DNA from: Bicyclus anynana
Taxonomy: Eukaryota > Arthropoda > Insecta > Lepidoptera > Nymphalidae
Direction: 5' to 3'
Assembly (NCBI RefSeq): GCF_947172395.1
Contig: NC_069108.1
Coordinates: forward strand, 1,093,501 to 1,157,500
Length of the DNA: 64,000 nt
Within the stretch, counting starts at the first letter, position 1. Every line of letters begins with the position of its first letter. The position numbers and the translations under genes were made by a program. Below the pieces are notes generated by a model. It searched no databases and had not been told where the DNA came from. It saw nothing but the letters and a program-made list of their open reading frames with translations. Positions 41,826-52,002 of this stretch are shown one piece after another.

Positions 41826-43210
41826 TATAAATATAAACAGAATTCGTTACAAGGCGACTGATAAGAGATTATACTACGATTAAGTTCCCAGCTTGCCAAA
41901 ACAGATACAATCAGTGCTATATATAGATCATTTAGTTGTTACACACGGACAGATATTATCATTAAAATAGCGGACATAATTTATGTGGTCCATAAACCCG
42001 ACGTGATGTGACAATTTGGAGTGGCGGGTGATCTAGTTTGACGTATGGATGGACAGGTGGGCTATACATTCGTCTTGTTGGTGGAACAAAATGTAAATTA
42101 TTATTTAATTGTGCATTTGTCAACTAAAGCGGTTTTATAACGTTGGGGATTGCAGGTATTATGTATGTAAATGTTTTCTATTTTGAACTAGAGCAAGGCC
42201 ACGTCATTCATCCATTTTCTGATGAAAAATGTATGAAATCAAGCTAGTATGTCAGAGCAATTATGTATCTCCATTCTCCGTACGATTTAAAACATGACAA
42301 ATGCATCATAAATTGGCATGTTTGGTTTTTGCGATTATCAAGTAGTATTAAAAATCGTTTATAATATCATTTTATGTAACTTAATATTAGTACAGTACTT
42401 CATAATATATATTGACTTGCAGTTATATATATTTCCTGGTTTAAGATCTTTATTTTCTCAAAAGAATTACATAAAATTCGCTTATATGAGAAATACAATT
42501 AACTCACTAAGGTAATTCACGTGTGTACATACTAATTAGACTTAAATCCCACATACAATAAATCAAAATAAATAATTGCTAAAAAAAAGAAAAAAAAGAA
42601 TGCGGGTAGATTTTAAATTACATGTTTGTAACCGGCTTCTTACGTAGTATACTTGACTAGTTTTAATAAAACAAAGATTATAGCTTACTGGATGCGGCAT
42701 GTGTTACAATGACATGTTATTCAATAAATAAAATTTTAATTTCTTTTTGTATATTTTTTACAATATTTTCTACAACTCGACATTGTAGAAAATATTTAGG
42801 TATGGTTTTTTATATATCTTTCGTAATTTTTTATGCGACTAAATGAAATTAGGCAAGATAATCAAATAGCATAAAATCGGTAAAAGTAGAAAAAGGCAAT
42901 GATAATAAATACTGTTAGATGTGTGAAAAATGAAAAATTAAGCGCTCAAAAGAGGAAATTTATGAGAACTCATTGTTCAATACCTAAATATCGCCTACAA
43001 TGTCGAGTTGTGTGTTTAGGAAGTGTAAAAACTATATATACATTAATATATATTAGAATTAAAGACGCTGTGCGCTCAGTTTTGTAGCCGTATATACGGA
43101 TCACTTTCTGCGGTGATTTTGTAGGGACGTAAACAATTTAGAGTATAAAGTTATCATTGGCAAAAGTTACCAACGGTCAACGAGGCAGTAATGTGTATAA
43201 TAAACAAACA
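41826..43210. other. Unassigned spacer
   Basis: AT-rich. It includes a long imperfect A-tract (42580-42600) and the 42935-43130 repeat shared with 34495-34700. The 65- and 62-codon frames here are AT-driven and unrecognised. Confidence 0.5.
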
Positions 43211-43770
43211 AATCCTATCTATACTTATAATAAAACTGGTCGATTTCTATACATTTATTCGCAATTTGAGATTTTACTTAAACCATTTGTACATCAACAC
43301 GAAAAGTTAGCGTGACATAAAGGAAGCTAGCGCCATCTAGAATCTATACTTATTATACATTTTGTACATTCTGTACATTGAAGGTATTTTGAGTTTTTTT
43401 ATTGGAGGGCATTATATAATCGATACTGAACTTAAAAATATTTTTTTTTCGATTTTTTGTCTGTCTGTCTGTCCGTGTTTTTTTTGTTATTCGGGCATCA
43501 CGCTGAAACTACTGAAGAAATACTAACGACACTTGGCATGGCTTAAGACCATAATACGGAGAAGGTTATAGGATACTTTTCATTGTTAAAACAAAATGTG
43601 AAGGGGGTGAAATAGGGGTTGAAAGTTTGTATGGAAAGTTGTTCATAAATCATAAAAAAACTCGAAATATAATGGGATTCAAAAATTTAAAAAAATCAAC
43701 CCATAAATTGGTGTAATAGGGCTTGAAAGTTTACATTCCACGCGGATGAAGTCGCGGGCGTCAGCTAGTT
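43211..43770 (+). repeat. Longer interspersed repeat with family D-like end
   Basis: Starts TATCTATACTTATAATAAAA, includes GCTAGCGCCATCTAGAATCT, a (GTCT)n run at about 43457-43476, GAAGGGGGTGAAATAGGGGT and ends CGCGGATGAAGTCGCGGGCG then TCAGCTAGT. The end matches the C/D-type ends, so these short families are probably tails of longer LINE-like units such as this. There is no intact ORF. Confidence 0.5.
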
Positions 43771-43789
43771 CTATTATATTGTAACAACA

Positions 43790-43985
43790 ATAGCTGTAGT
43801 GTGAAGGTACTGCAGGCTCTGCGCGCGGCTACTCTGTGCGGTAATGACCCCCCGGGCGACGACCCCGCTCAGGGCCACCTCTCACCGATACCGGCGGTAG
43901 ATCTGTTACTGACGGATTGTTTCTCACGAGCGTACCAACTGACGAAAGCTATACGCTACTGATCGCGTTCTACCAGCGGTAGATT
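43790..43985. other. GC-rich block, unidentified
   Basis: CTGCGCGCGGCTACTCTGTG, CCCCCCGGGCGACGACCCCG, CCGATACCGGCGGTAGATCT. Strikingly GC-rich for this window, but with no clear ORF and no repeat that I can name. Confidence 0.4.
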
Positions 43986-44132
43986 CGTTCCGGTACGACG
44001 TCGTGTTGAAACTGTGTGTGTGGATTTCATCCTCCTCCTAACAAGTTAGCTCGATTTCATCTTAGACTGCATCATCACTTGCTATCAGGTGAGATTGTAG
44101 TCAAGGGCTAACTTGTAAAAAATAAAAAAAAA
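43986..44132 (+). mobile_element. SINE family B, 3' half
   Basis: GTTCCGGTACGACGTCGTGT to CTAACTTGTAAAAAATAAAA. Confidence 0.8.
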
Positions 44133-44149
44133 TTGTAAAAGTAACAGGG

Positions 44150-44324
44150 TGTCTGCGATCATTACTTTCGGAGCTACAGGGATTTAAAGGGTCAGATTTG
44201 CGTCACTGCGGATCCCTAAAAAACGCCCCATACAAAATGGTACGAACTTATGACGTCGTAGGCAATTAATGATCGTTAGATTTGTATGTGCGTTCAAACA
44301 AAATTACTAATATCTTTGTTATTT
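44150..44324 (+). repeat. Repeat family G, left part (split by the LTR element)
   Basis: GATCATTACTTTCGGAGCTA to ATATCTTTGTTATTT. It ends with the ATTT target duplication and continues at 53826. Confidence 0.8.
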
Positions 44325-46147
44325 TGCAAGCCTTTTAGTTTGTGCCGGTTTTTGTGAAACGATTTGGATGAAATTTCTAGTGCGTCACCAGCCAAACATA
44401 CAGCTTGTAGACCAGAATCTCAAATGTTACCACCGAGATTCTGGCTTTCGGATCTATACCCGTAGGAGGATGCGGGGTTAAGTAAACAAAAAAAAACACT
44501 TTTACAGTAATCACCGGTATTTGGCTTCTATATTTTTAGATGAACCTTTTTTTTACAATATAAAAGTAATGCTAAACCCTTGAGAAACCCTAAAAGGACA
44601 AAATATTAATGGGTTAAATTACATAAAAAAACCAGGTTTCCTAAATGTTAAGTTACTTTGTACATACTTTGTAAATAAACAGTGGTTATCTCAAATATTT
44701 GTTTTATTATACCAATCCTTGGGGATTAGATGGTGTCGATATAGCGTTTGGATTTTTGTTGACCAAACCACTGCCACGGCTAGGTATTTAAAGTGGGTCC
44801 GTCGAACAACGCACTAGAAGTTATGAATTCACATCGCTACCAGCCAAATCCACAAGGATGATTCCATTTAAGTTCGCTTAGCAATTACACACGGTTATAC
44901 TAAAGGGACAACAAACACGTTGCATTTTAAACACTCACGAAAGAGGTCTAGTTATCTCTAAATCTTATTGTAATCTGAACGGTATATCCGAATCACCACC
45001 AACAATTAATGTAACGCATCCTTTTAAAAAAAACAATATATAAAAATAGAAGTTTTAGCATGACTCCATTTAACAAAAGAAAGAATAGGTACGACCTGAC
45101 GTTTATGATGGAAGCTGACACCACGCGGTCGCTGACCTTGCTGTTGCATTCATCCGTCCGTCATTTTGTCTGGCGGCCAGCGAACCTCCAAGATTTACGC
45201 CGCTAACAGCATGCTACTCGACGCGTGCAAATGATTAAATGTAATAGTCAACTCAGGTTCCATAAAAATGTTCCAAGAATGACCAAAGGTTTCAGAACCG
45301 GCGTTTCAAATGTCTACAACCAATCTACGTTTCTACATAATAACGTGGTTGTATTAAGAAGAAGTGTGATTACATTAGGTCACGTATATAGGTTAGGTTA
45401 AGTTCAGAATATATTACATTCCCATCCTGTAACAAAATACGGAGGTTAGCACATGTCACTAAAGTTTGACCTACGCCGGACAAAGAAAAAAACAATTTCA
45501 ACCGAGTACCTTAAAAGGATATCCCGCCCTAGTTCCCAGTAGGTAGCCATCTTAACATCTCACGGGAAATTTTTATGGTTGACCGGAACTGCAAGAATTT
45601 GTCTCTTTAGCACAACAAAATTCGATAATCACGAATGCTAACCAAATATAAATTCGAGTCTTACCAAGTATCTTACATCACTGCCTCTAAGTAAATTTAA
45701 TGTTTTGGAAAGTCAACTACATGTCTCCAAATTTCAGCCAGCCAAAAGAAAAAACTCGAACGTGCCCGAGTATATAACGAGAAGATAACGGGACTTTCTT
45801 CATAAAAAACCTCACCAATAGCAAAGCTATAAAGTTACCGATTCATCTTTCTTACAGAGTACAATCAACAAATTGCACAGATAATATGTGACATTTGTTT
45901 TTAAAGTCGGTTTCGGATTCCATACCTTTCGTTACTTGTGGAATACCTCTAACCATATATTAAGTCTATATACAGATTATAAAGCTCCAACTACTTGTCC
46001 ATATTTATTTGTCTGAGCACTTTAATATAAGCGCCATCTAGCAGCGAACCTCGTAATCTCTACGACATTCATCGATGTCGCTGCCTTTCGAAACAAACCT
46101 AGAGATTCCAAATTTGACCACCCAAAATTAAAATCCACGACGTTACA
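44325..46147 (-). repeat. 3' LTR of the Gypsy-type element
   Basis: 1823 bp, begins TGTAACG and ends CTTGCA in element orientation (TG...CA). In the same orientation it contains a TATA-like CTTTAAATACC (plus 44783-44793) followed about 80 bp later by an AATAAAAC candidate polyadenylation signal, a plausible U3/R layout. Same sequence as 52003-53825 by eye. Confidence 0.95.
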
Positions 46148-46170
46148 ATACCCCCCAAAATAGTAGAAGT
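46148..46170 (-). promoter_or_regulatory. Polypurine tract
   Basis: Immediately 5' of the 3' LTR in element orientation lies ATTTTGGGGGGTAT, a G-rich purine run that would be the RNase H-resistant primer for plus-strand synthesis. Confidence 0.7.
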
Positions 46171-47147
46171 TTTTTGCTACCAAAAAACTTTCGCTGCCCT
46201 CAGCGCTCTAAGAAGCAATCATCTGTAACGACGTTATAAAAAAAAAAAAAACACTCTATGCTAACACTGATAATGGAATAAAACACTCATCTAAACTACA
46301 TAAAGAAAATATAAGTAAAAGAAAAAAAAAATATATATACCTAAATACCGATGATACCTAAAATTAAACTATAACTAACGTTGATGTAGATACTTGTTCC
46401 GGTTTCCCTTTGCTGTAACAAAAATGCCTGGTTCTATTTTACATCTTGAATTTATACTCTCATAAAATAATAGCAAACATAATAACTCTATCTATTTTTG
46501 CTCGTCGGCAACTAATAACAATAATTTCCGGCTACCTATTATAATGTTAGGTTCAATCACCTAAATTATTCACTATCTTCTTTAAACTACGCCCACCTAA
46601 CTCTATAAGAAATTCTAAAACTAAACAACACTACTGGAGAATAACTTATGAAAATATCATAAACGATCTTGTTGCTTCATGCAGCTTGATCTAACACAGC
46701 CTATTTCAAACTGTAATACATGTTATCACTATACCATATACCAACATGGGACTGAGTCTCCATGTGAAATGAGTTCATATGACTCCATAATAAATGCCCA
46801 GAGTCTGGGAATAATTCCTAGCACAACGATTGCTAACAGATCTCTGGGAACAAAGCGTCTCTGTGTTAAACACAGCACAGTAAATATCTCACGAACTATA
46901 TTTTGTTCATAGCGTGATAATAATATTTCTCTAATCACCTTTCAGGAATTTCCGACTAACCCAATCCAACTTGATCCATCCATTTCTAATACACACCTAC
47001 CTCATCATTTATACTGACCTTTCATTCATCACTCTATCAAACTGTAGTAACCTATTTGTATTTATAAGTGTACTTTACCATTCTTCTTGTGTGTTTAAGT
47101 ACCTAACTTAGTATTTATACACTTTATGGACGAATATATGAGTTAGT
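46171..47147 (-). other. Non-coding region between pol and 3' LTR
   Basis: About 1 kb without a long open frame on the element strand. This is where an env gene would sit in an errantivirus-type element; none is visible, and the short opposite frames at 46679-46938 overlap each other and match nothing. Confidence 0.7.
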
Positions 47148-50100
47148 CTACCGTTTTAGGTCTTTAATATGCCAAGAGCCTATTTTTGTACCGTCTTTCC
47201 TCTCTAGTTCGTATACTAGTGGTGACAATACTTTGACTATTTTACACTTTTCGTATTTAGGAGCAAGCTTTGCCATTTTGAATTTTTGCGCGTCACTTTG
47301 TGTATATGTGGTTTTCCATACCCAATCCCCTACTGCGAATCTAGCATTTCTTCGCCTACGGTTATAATTTTGTGCGTTCCTAGCGTGTGCCTCTAGAAGT
47401 TTCTTGCGAACACTATCATAAATCTCCTCCATGCATCCAAACTTCCCAGCATATTCATCACGTGGCATAGCTACCTTGTACTCACTCTGCGTATCTAAGT
47501 AGAAATCTCCGTTTATCACTGGCTCACGGGCGTGTACTAAGAAAAACGGTGAAAACCCAGTCGATTCATTTATCGCGCTATTTATTGCGAACTGGATCTT
47601 TCTTAGATTTAGGTCCCAGGTTCGATGATCCTCTTCTACATACGACGCTACAGCGGTCATAATTGTTTTGTTGTAGCGTTCTACCAGGTTTACTTGCGGA
47701 GTGTAACGAGGAGTATAGTGAAGCCTTGGCACGTTGTAGCGCTTTATGACATTCCTGAACTCGGAACCGGTCATTTGTGTTCCGTTGTCCAGGATTACCG
47801 TCTCCGGCGCTCCATGTACCAGGACCAACCCGTCTTCGAAGTTTTTAGCCACCAACGCTGATGTTGCGCGGCGTAACGGAAATAGTAGAGTGTATTTAGA
47901 GAAAACGCACGTTATTACTAGCAGGTATGTGTATCCAGACCTACTTCGTGGAAGTGGACCCGCTAAGTCCAAACTCACTACTTGGAAGGGACGTGAACAT
48001 ACCTTTGGTTTCCCCATCAAACCAGGGACTGCTTGTGTAGAATGTTTATATGCTTTACATACGTCACATGATTTTACGAAATTTTCTATGTCTTTGTACA
48101 TACCCGGCCAGAAATATCTTAAACATAAGCGTCTATGTGTTTTAAAAACACCTAGGTGTGCAGCTGTTGGTTCACAATGGTTCTCACTTATAATTTTGTT
48201 TCTCAAACCTTTTGGAATGACCTCTTTCCAATCAAACTCGCTTATTAGATCATACTTGCTTTTACTTAAGCGAAATAAAATATTATCTTTAACCATATAA
48301 TTTGGAAAGTGTGTAGGTTTAGAAACACAATTATTTTTTATCCTCTCATACCATTCATCTTTCATACCTGAGGTAGGTGTATCAGACGTTGCATGGATTG
48401 CCTCAACTTTCATGAGTCGCGATAGAGCATCAGGAACTACATTGTCTGTGCCTTTTCTATGTTCTATCTCAAAATCGAATTGAGACAGTCGGCAACCCCA
48501 TCGAGCTAACCTACCAGAAGGATTTTCCAAATTCAAAAACCACTTTAAAGACGAATGGTCTGTAACTATCGTGAACTTCCTACTTCCTAAGTACGCTTGG
48601 AACTTTTCGACTGCAAATATGACTGCTAGGGCCTCCCGTTCCGTAGCACTGTAGTTCCTTTCATTCTTATTTAAAGATCTACTAACATAAGCTATCGGAT
48701 GATCGTGACCCTCGATCATCTGTGACAACATTCCCCCCAAACCGTACGACGAAGCATCACAATGGACAGTAAAAGGCTTACTAAAATCAGGAACTGCTAA
48801 TACTGGAGCTGACACCAATGCATTTTTTAGCAACGAGAAGGCCTTGTCAGCTGCCTCGTTCCACTGGAACCTCGGCGCGTTCCTCCCTTTGCTGGTCAGC
48901 TTGTTCAGCGGTGCTGCAATTGTTGAAAAGTTACGAATAAATCGCCTGTACCAAGAGCAAGTTCCTAAAAATACTTTTACTTCCCGGGCTGTGGTTGGGG
49001 TCGGAAAATTTAAAATTGAAGAGATCTTATCAGGATCCGTATGTAACCCAAACTCATCAACTACATAACCTAAATACTTGATTGACTCCCTAAAGAATTT
49101 GCATTTGTCAAAAGACACTGTCAAGTTAGCTGACTTTAATTTATCCAGGACTCTATTTAGCAACAACAAGTGAGTAGAGAAATCCGATGAACATATCACA
49201 ATGTCATCTATATAACAAAAAACATAACCATTGTCTACGTCACTACAAAAGTTTTGATTTATTAATTTATCCATTAATCTTTGTTGCCGCGCCGGAGCAT
49301 TACAAAGTCCAAAGGCCACAACTTTGAATTTAAATAATCCTGCCCCTTCAATTTGGAAACTCACTTTTTCCTGTGAACGTTCTGATAGAGGTATCTGCCA
49401 AAATGAAGATGACAGATCTATAGTCGACAGGAATTTGGCCTCCTTCAAACTATCAAGTATTTGAGGAATGTATGGTATAGCATACGAGTCCTTCTTTGTC
49501 ACTGCATTTAGCTTCCTGCAGTCCAAGCAGAACCTCCAATCACCATTTGCCTTTTTGACTAAAATAACTGGGTTGTTCCACGGACTTTCACTGGGAGTAA
49601 CGACGTCTAATGCCAACATCTTTTTTAACTCTTCCTGCAACGCCACCTTCTTTTCCGGCGATAGCGGATATTGTTTTACCCTAATGGGTAGAGCATCACC
49701 CGTGTCGATGTCGTGCTCTATTAAGGACGTCCTACCAAGACCTTTTAATTCAAAAGAGATGTCATGGAATTTCCCTATAATGGCATTTGCTAGTTCTTTC
49801 TGCTCGGTTGACAGATTTTCCAAAGACTGAATAGTGTTTACCCTATTCGTACTCAAAGTCTCGCAGAAGCTCGCTGGTTGATACTTATAGTCAATGCAGT
49901 CTAGTATCTCTGGGGCGATATTGAATGCCCTCCAAAAATCTATACCTAATATTATATCCGATATTATTGTAGGTATAACAAAAAATTTAATGGCACAGGT
50001 AGTGTCATGACATGTTATTGGTAGGTACATGTAACCTATACTTTCCAGCTTAACACCATTTGCCACGGTGCAGGAGATATTACTAAATTTTTCTAGCTTG

Positions 50101-50318
50101 AAACCCATTTTGATGAAGTTTTCGTGAGAGTTGTTACCTAGTATTGAGATGCATGCTCCTGAATCAAGTAGACCACAAATTTCAAGGTTGACTACTTTAA
50201 ATTTAAGATAAGGCCTGATATCATTCTTTTTTGGTTGAAATCGAACAGATGCCAAAGTGCCGAAACTTTTTAATTTTTTAATTTTTTTATTTATGCTGGC
50301 ATCGTTCGAGCAGACTAG
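47148..50318 (-). CDS. pol: pol: protease, reverse transcriptase, RNase H, integrase
   Basis: Open from the frameshift site (50318) to the TAG at 47148-47150; residues below are counted from the TTG codon at 50255, which is not a real start. Protease: LLDSGACISILG (31-33 DSG instead of the usual DTG). RT: TID (280), FGLCNAPA (315-322), YIDD (348-351). RNase H: catalytic acids at D500 (HCDAS), E541 (TEREALA), D566 (TDHSSL) and D609 (VPDALSR). Integrase: zinc finger H693/H700/C730/C733, then D763, D823, E859 (D,D35E spacing), and a C-terminal GDWVW...ELERKDG...WHIKDLKR module like the GPF/Y domain. pol is in the -1 frame relative to gag and has no start of its own, so it is made as a gag-pol fusion that copies the RNA and integrates the cDNA. 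No stop or missing catalytic residue was seen. Confidence 0.95.
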   Translation of the reverse strand, partial: LVCSNDASINKKIKKLKSFGTLASVRFQPKKNDIRPYLKFKVVNLEICGLLDSGACISILGNNSHENFIKMGFKLEKFSNISCTVANGVKLESIGYMYLPITCHDTTCAIKFFVIPTIISDIILGIDFWRAFNIAPEILDCIDYKYQPASFCETLSTNRVNTIQSLENLSTEQKELANAIIGKFHDISFELKGLGRTSLIEHDIDTGDALPIRVKQYPLSPEKKVALQEELKKMLALDVVTPSESPWNNPVILVKKANGDWRFCLDCRKLNAVTKKDSYAIPYIPQILDSLKEAKFLSTIDLSSSFWQIPLSERSQEKVSFQIEGAGLFKFKVVAFGLCNAPARQQRLMDKLINQNFCSDVDNGYVFCYIDDIVICSSDFSTHLLLLNRVLDKLKSANLTVSFDKCKFFRESIKYLGYVVDEFGLHTDPDKISSILNFPTPTTAREVKVFLGTCSWYRRFIRNFSTIAAPLNKLTSKGRNAPRFQWNEAADKAFSLLKNALVSAPVLAVPDFSKPFTVHCDASSYGLGGMLSQMIEGHDHPIAYVSRSLNKNERNYSATEREALAVIFAVEKFQAYLGSRKFTIVTDHSSLKWFLNLENPSGRLARWGCRLSQFDFEIEHRKGTDNVVPDALSRLMKVEAIHATSDTPTSGMKDEWYERIKNNCVSKPTHFPNYMVKDNILFRLSKSKYDLISEFDWKEVIPKGLRNKIISENHCEPTAAHLGVFKTHRRLCLRYFWPGMYKDIENFVKSCDVCKAYKHSTQAVPGLMGKPKVCSRPFQVVSLDLAGPLPRSRSGYTYLLVITCVFSKYTLLFPLRRATSALVAKNFEDGLVLVHGAPETVILDNGTQMTGSEFRNVIKRYNVPRLHYTPRYTPQVNLVERYNKTIMTAVASYVEEDHRTWDLNLRKIQFAINSAINESTGFSPFFLVHAREPVINGDFYLDTQSEYKVAMPRDEYAGKFGCMEEIYDSVRKKLLEAHARNAQNYNRRRRNARFAVGDWVWKTTYTQSDAQKFKMAKLAPKYEKCKIVKVLSPLVYELERKDGTKIGSWHIKDLKR

Positions 50319-50324
50319 TTTTTT
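50241..50324 (-). promoter_or_regulatory. Programmed -1 ribosomal frameshift signal between gag and pol
   Basis: Slippery heptamer A AAA AAC at 50324-50318, in register with the gag codons CCA AAA AAC, followed at once by the gag stop TAG. After 8 nt (TAGTCTGC) comes a stem: TCGAACGATGCCA (50309-50297) pairs with TGGCATCTGTTCGA (50254-50241), 13 bp with one bulged base, closing an A-rich loop of 42 nt. Slipping back one base at the heptamer enters the pol frame (AAA AAA CTA GTC), which is then open to the end of pol. A AAA AAC is one of the standard efficient slippery sites. Confidence 0.85.
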
Positions 50325-51679
50325 GGACTAGTAGCCGCTTTGTTACATTTTGGACACGTAAACTTCGTGTACCCAGGGGTTTTACAACCGTAACAGTGTA
50401 CGTTATGCCTCACTAACCGCTGGTTTCTATATTTGTTACCAGTGTGTGACGGCCCTGCCCTGGTTTGGTCATTATCATTAACCCGTCCTTTGTTGTGAGG
50501 GTTACCATGTTCATATTTACCCTGGCTGTTATAAAACCGATTTTGATGCAACTTGCTATGTTGTTTATAACGACCCTGGTCATTGTGAACCTGATTTGAA
50601 TGAAAATTTTGTTCGTTGTCCAAATATGCCACATTTTTATTTTTATTTTTATAAGTAAATTCAGGAGTTAAAATAGAATTCGAACGGCCGGGCTCAGCAA
50701 ATTGTGTGGCCCTTTGACTGGCCGCTTCGAGTTTCCTGCATGCATCTTTCAGCTGCGATATGGTTGAAATGGTTGTCAACGCGAGCTGCTGCGAAAACTT
50801 TGGGCGTACATTGTGTAATAGAATTTCTAATTTTTCGACCTCGGACATCGAAGTCCTCAGCCGAGCAAACAAGCAAGCCATTATAGAAAAATATATATGC
50901 ACGGGCTCTTCAGCCCCCTGCGTCCTAGATCTTATCTCTCCTCGCAACCTATAGTCATAATCGACGGGGTCAAATTCCTCTAATAAAAGATTTTTAAGGT
51001 CAGACCAAGAGCGTACCTGATCTCTGATACCTCTGTACCAGAGTAGTGCCTGATCTTCAAACAGCTGAACCGCCGACCTGAAGAGTTTAGCCTCAGAGAC
51101 ACCGTAGCAAAGCTGAAGCTCCTCCACTCGTTCGACGAAGGAGCGCGGATCGGTGGAGCCATTAAATTTTAGGTTCCACTTCGCCAGGTTTTTGTCCCCG
51201 GAGCACTCTATTTCCGAAGCCTCCGCTGAAGGTGACGGCTTAGAAGATGTAGACAATTGTTCTGAAACATTTTTTCCAGGCGCTTCAATGATTGCAATAA
51301 ATTTTCCTAATCTCAGTCTGGCCTCCCCGACCTTGGCTGAAACCTTAGCTGATTCGTCGACCTTCAATCTGTTTACTCTATGAAACAGGTGATAGGCTAG
51401 GGCCTCTGCCCTTGCTATAGATCCCCTATCACCTGATTTTCCCCATCCTTCAATAATTGTGGCTAGTTCATTTAACTTATCATTAATTATTACTAATTCG
51501 GTGTTGCTGTCTATATTTGTTTCTAATATGGCAGTCGAGGGGCACTCAATCATGAGGCCTCGCATCTGCCTCCTAAGCTCATCTACAGTACTACCCGGAG
51601 TCTCGGATCTGATCGAGACCTCGTATACCAGCTCATCCTTCCTCAAAGAGTGAAACTGTATTTCCTTATGACCTGACAT
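50315..51679 (-). CDS. gag: gag: capsid/nucleocapsid polyprotein
   Basis: A 454-codon frame with an ATG at 51679 and TAG at 50317-50315. The N-terminal part (1-160) is charged and helical looking. Residues about 168-290 (KWNLKFNGSTDPRSFVERVE, LLWYRGIRDQVRSWSDLK, EEFDPVDYDYRLRGEI) match the general pattern of retrotransposon capsid domains (Retrotrans_gag-like: F.G...P..F, ..W......W......F). An Asn/Gln/His/Lys-rich linker (340-425) precedes one zinc knuckle, CYGCKTPGYTKFTC (429-442), in which the usual His of CX2CX4HX4C is Tyr. It assembles the particle and binds RNA. It lies directly 5' of pol and feeds it by -1 frameshifting. Confidence 0.92.
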   Translation of the reverse strand: MSGHKEIQFHSLRKDELVYEVSIRSETPGSTVDELRRQMRGLMIECPSTAILETNIDSNTELVIINDKLNELATIIEGWGKSGDRGSIARAEALAYHLFHRVNRLKVDESAKVSAKVGEARLRLGKFIAIIEAPGKNVSEQLSTSSKPSPSAEASEIECSGDKNLAKWNLKFNGSTDPRSFVERVEELQLCYGVSEAKLFRSAVQLFEDQALLWYRGIRDQVRSWSDLKNLLLEEFDPVDYDYRLRGEIRSRTQGAEEPVHIYFSIMACLFARLRTSMSEVEKLEILLHNVRPKFSQQLALTTISTISQLKDACRKLEAASQRATQFAEPGRSNSILTPEFTYKNKNKNVAYLDNEQNFHSNQVHNDQGRYKQHSKLHQNRFYNSQGKYEHGNPHNKGRVNDNDQTRAGPSHTGNKYRNQRLVRHNVHCYGCKTPGYTKFTCPKCNKAATSPKN

Positions 51680-51983
51680 TATTTATTGGTGATGGTACAA
51701 CTATTTTTTAAAACATTAAATTAATATTGAGTTACTTAAAATAACAATAATAACTAAAAATTCAGTAATTAAATTTCTCTATAAACATAACTAACTATGC
51801 CAAATACACCATCACAAAAAAAATGATCATGGGTTATTTTATATTAAGCTTATGCTGAAACAAAATCTTATAGTAATAGAAATTGGAACAGAAAACAAAA
51901 AAAAATATTGTTAGAGTGGTGTTCGGATGATTCTATTATTCCCTTTTCTCTCCCACGTTGTACAGATCCTTTAGGATTAATAA
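51680..51983 (-). other. 5' leader between primer site and gag
   Basis: About 300 bp AT-rich untranslated leader on the element strand. No upstream open frame of note; the packaging signal would be expected here but cannot be read by eye. Confidence 0.6.
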
Positions 51984-52001
51984 AAAAATCCCCAGGCGCC
52001 A
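51984..52001 (-). promoter_or_regulatory. Primer-binding-site candidate
   Basis: One base after the 5' LTR end (...CTTGCA) the element strand reads TGGCGCCTGGGGATT. TGG complements the CCA of a tRNA, and the start TGGCGCC is of the kind used with tRNA primers in Gypsy elements. The cognate tRNA cannot be named without a tRNA set. Confidence 0.65.
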
Positions 52002-52002
52002 C

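Noticed and set aside
46171..47147. A possible env gene of an errantivirus
   Set aside because: No frame of useful length on the element strand and no signal or transmembrane pattern; the region is non-coding.
47746..48300. A 184-codon plus-strand frame, and others at 48844-49068 and 49468-49830
   Set aside because: Antisense shadows of the intact pol gene; no motif in these frames.
50253..50255. TTG at 50255 as the start of pol
   Set aside because: The pol frame is open upstream to the gag/pol overlap, and the slippery site with stem explains its expression; a TTG start is not needed.
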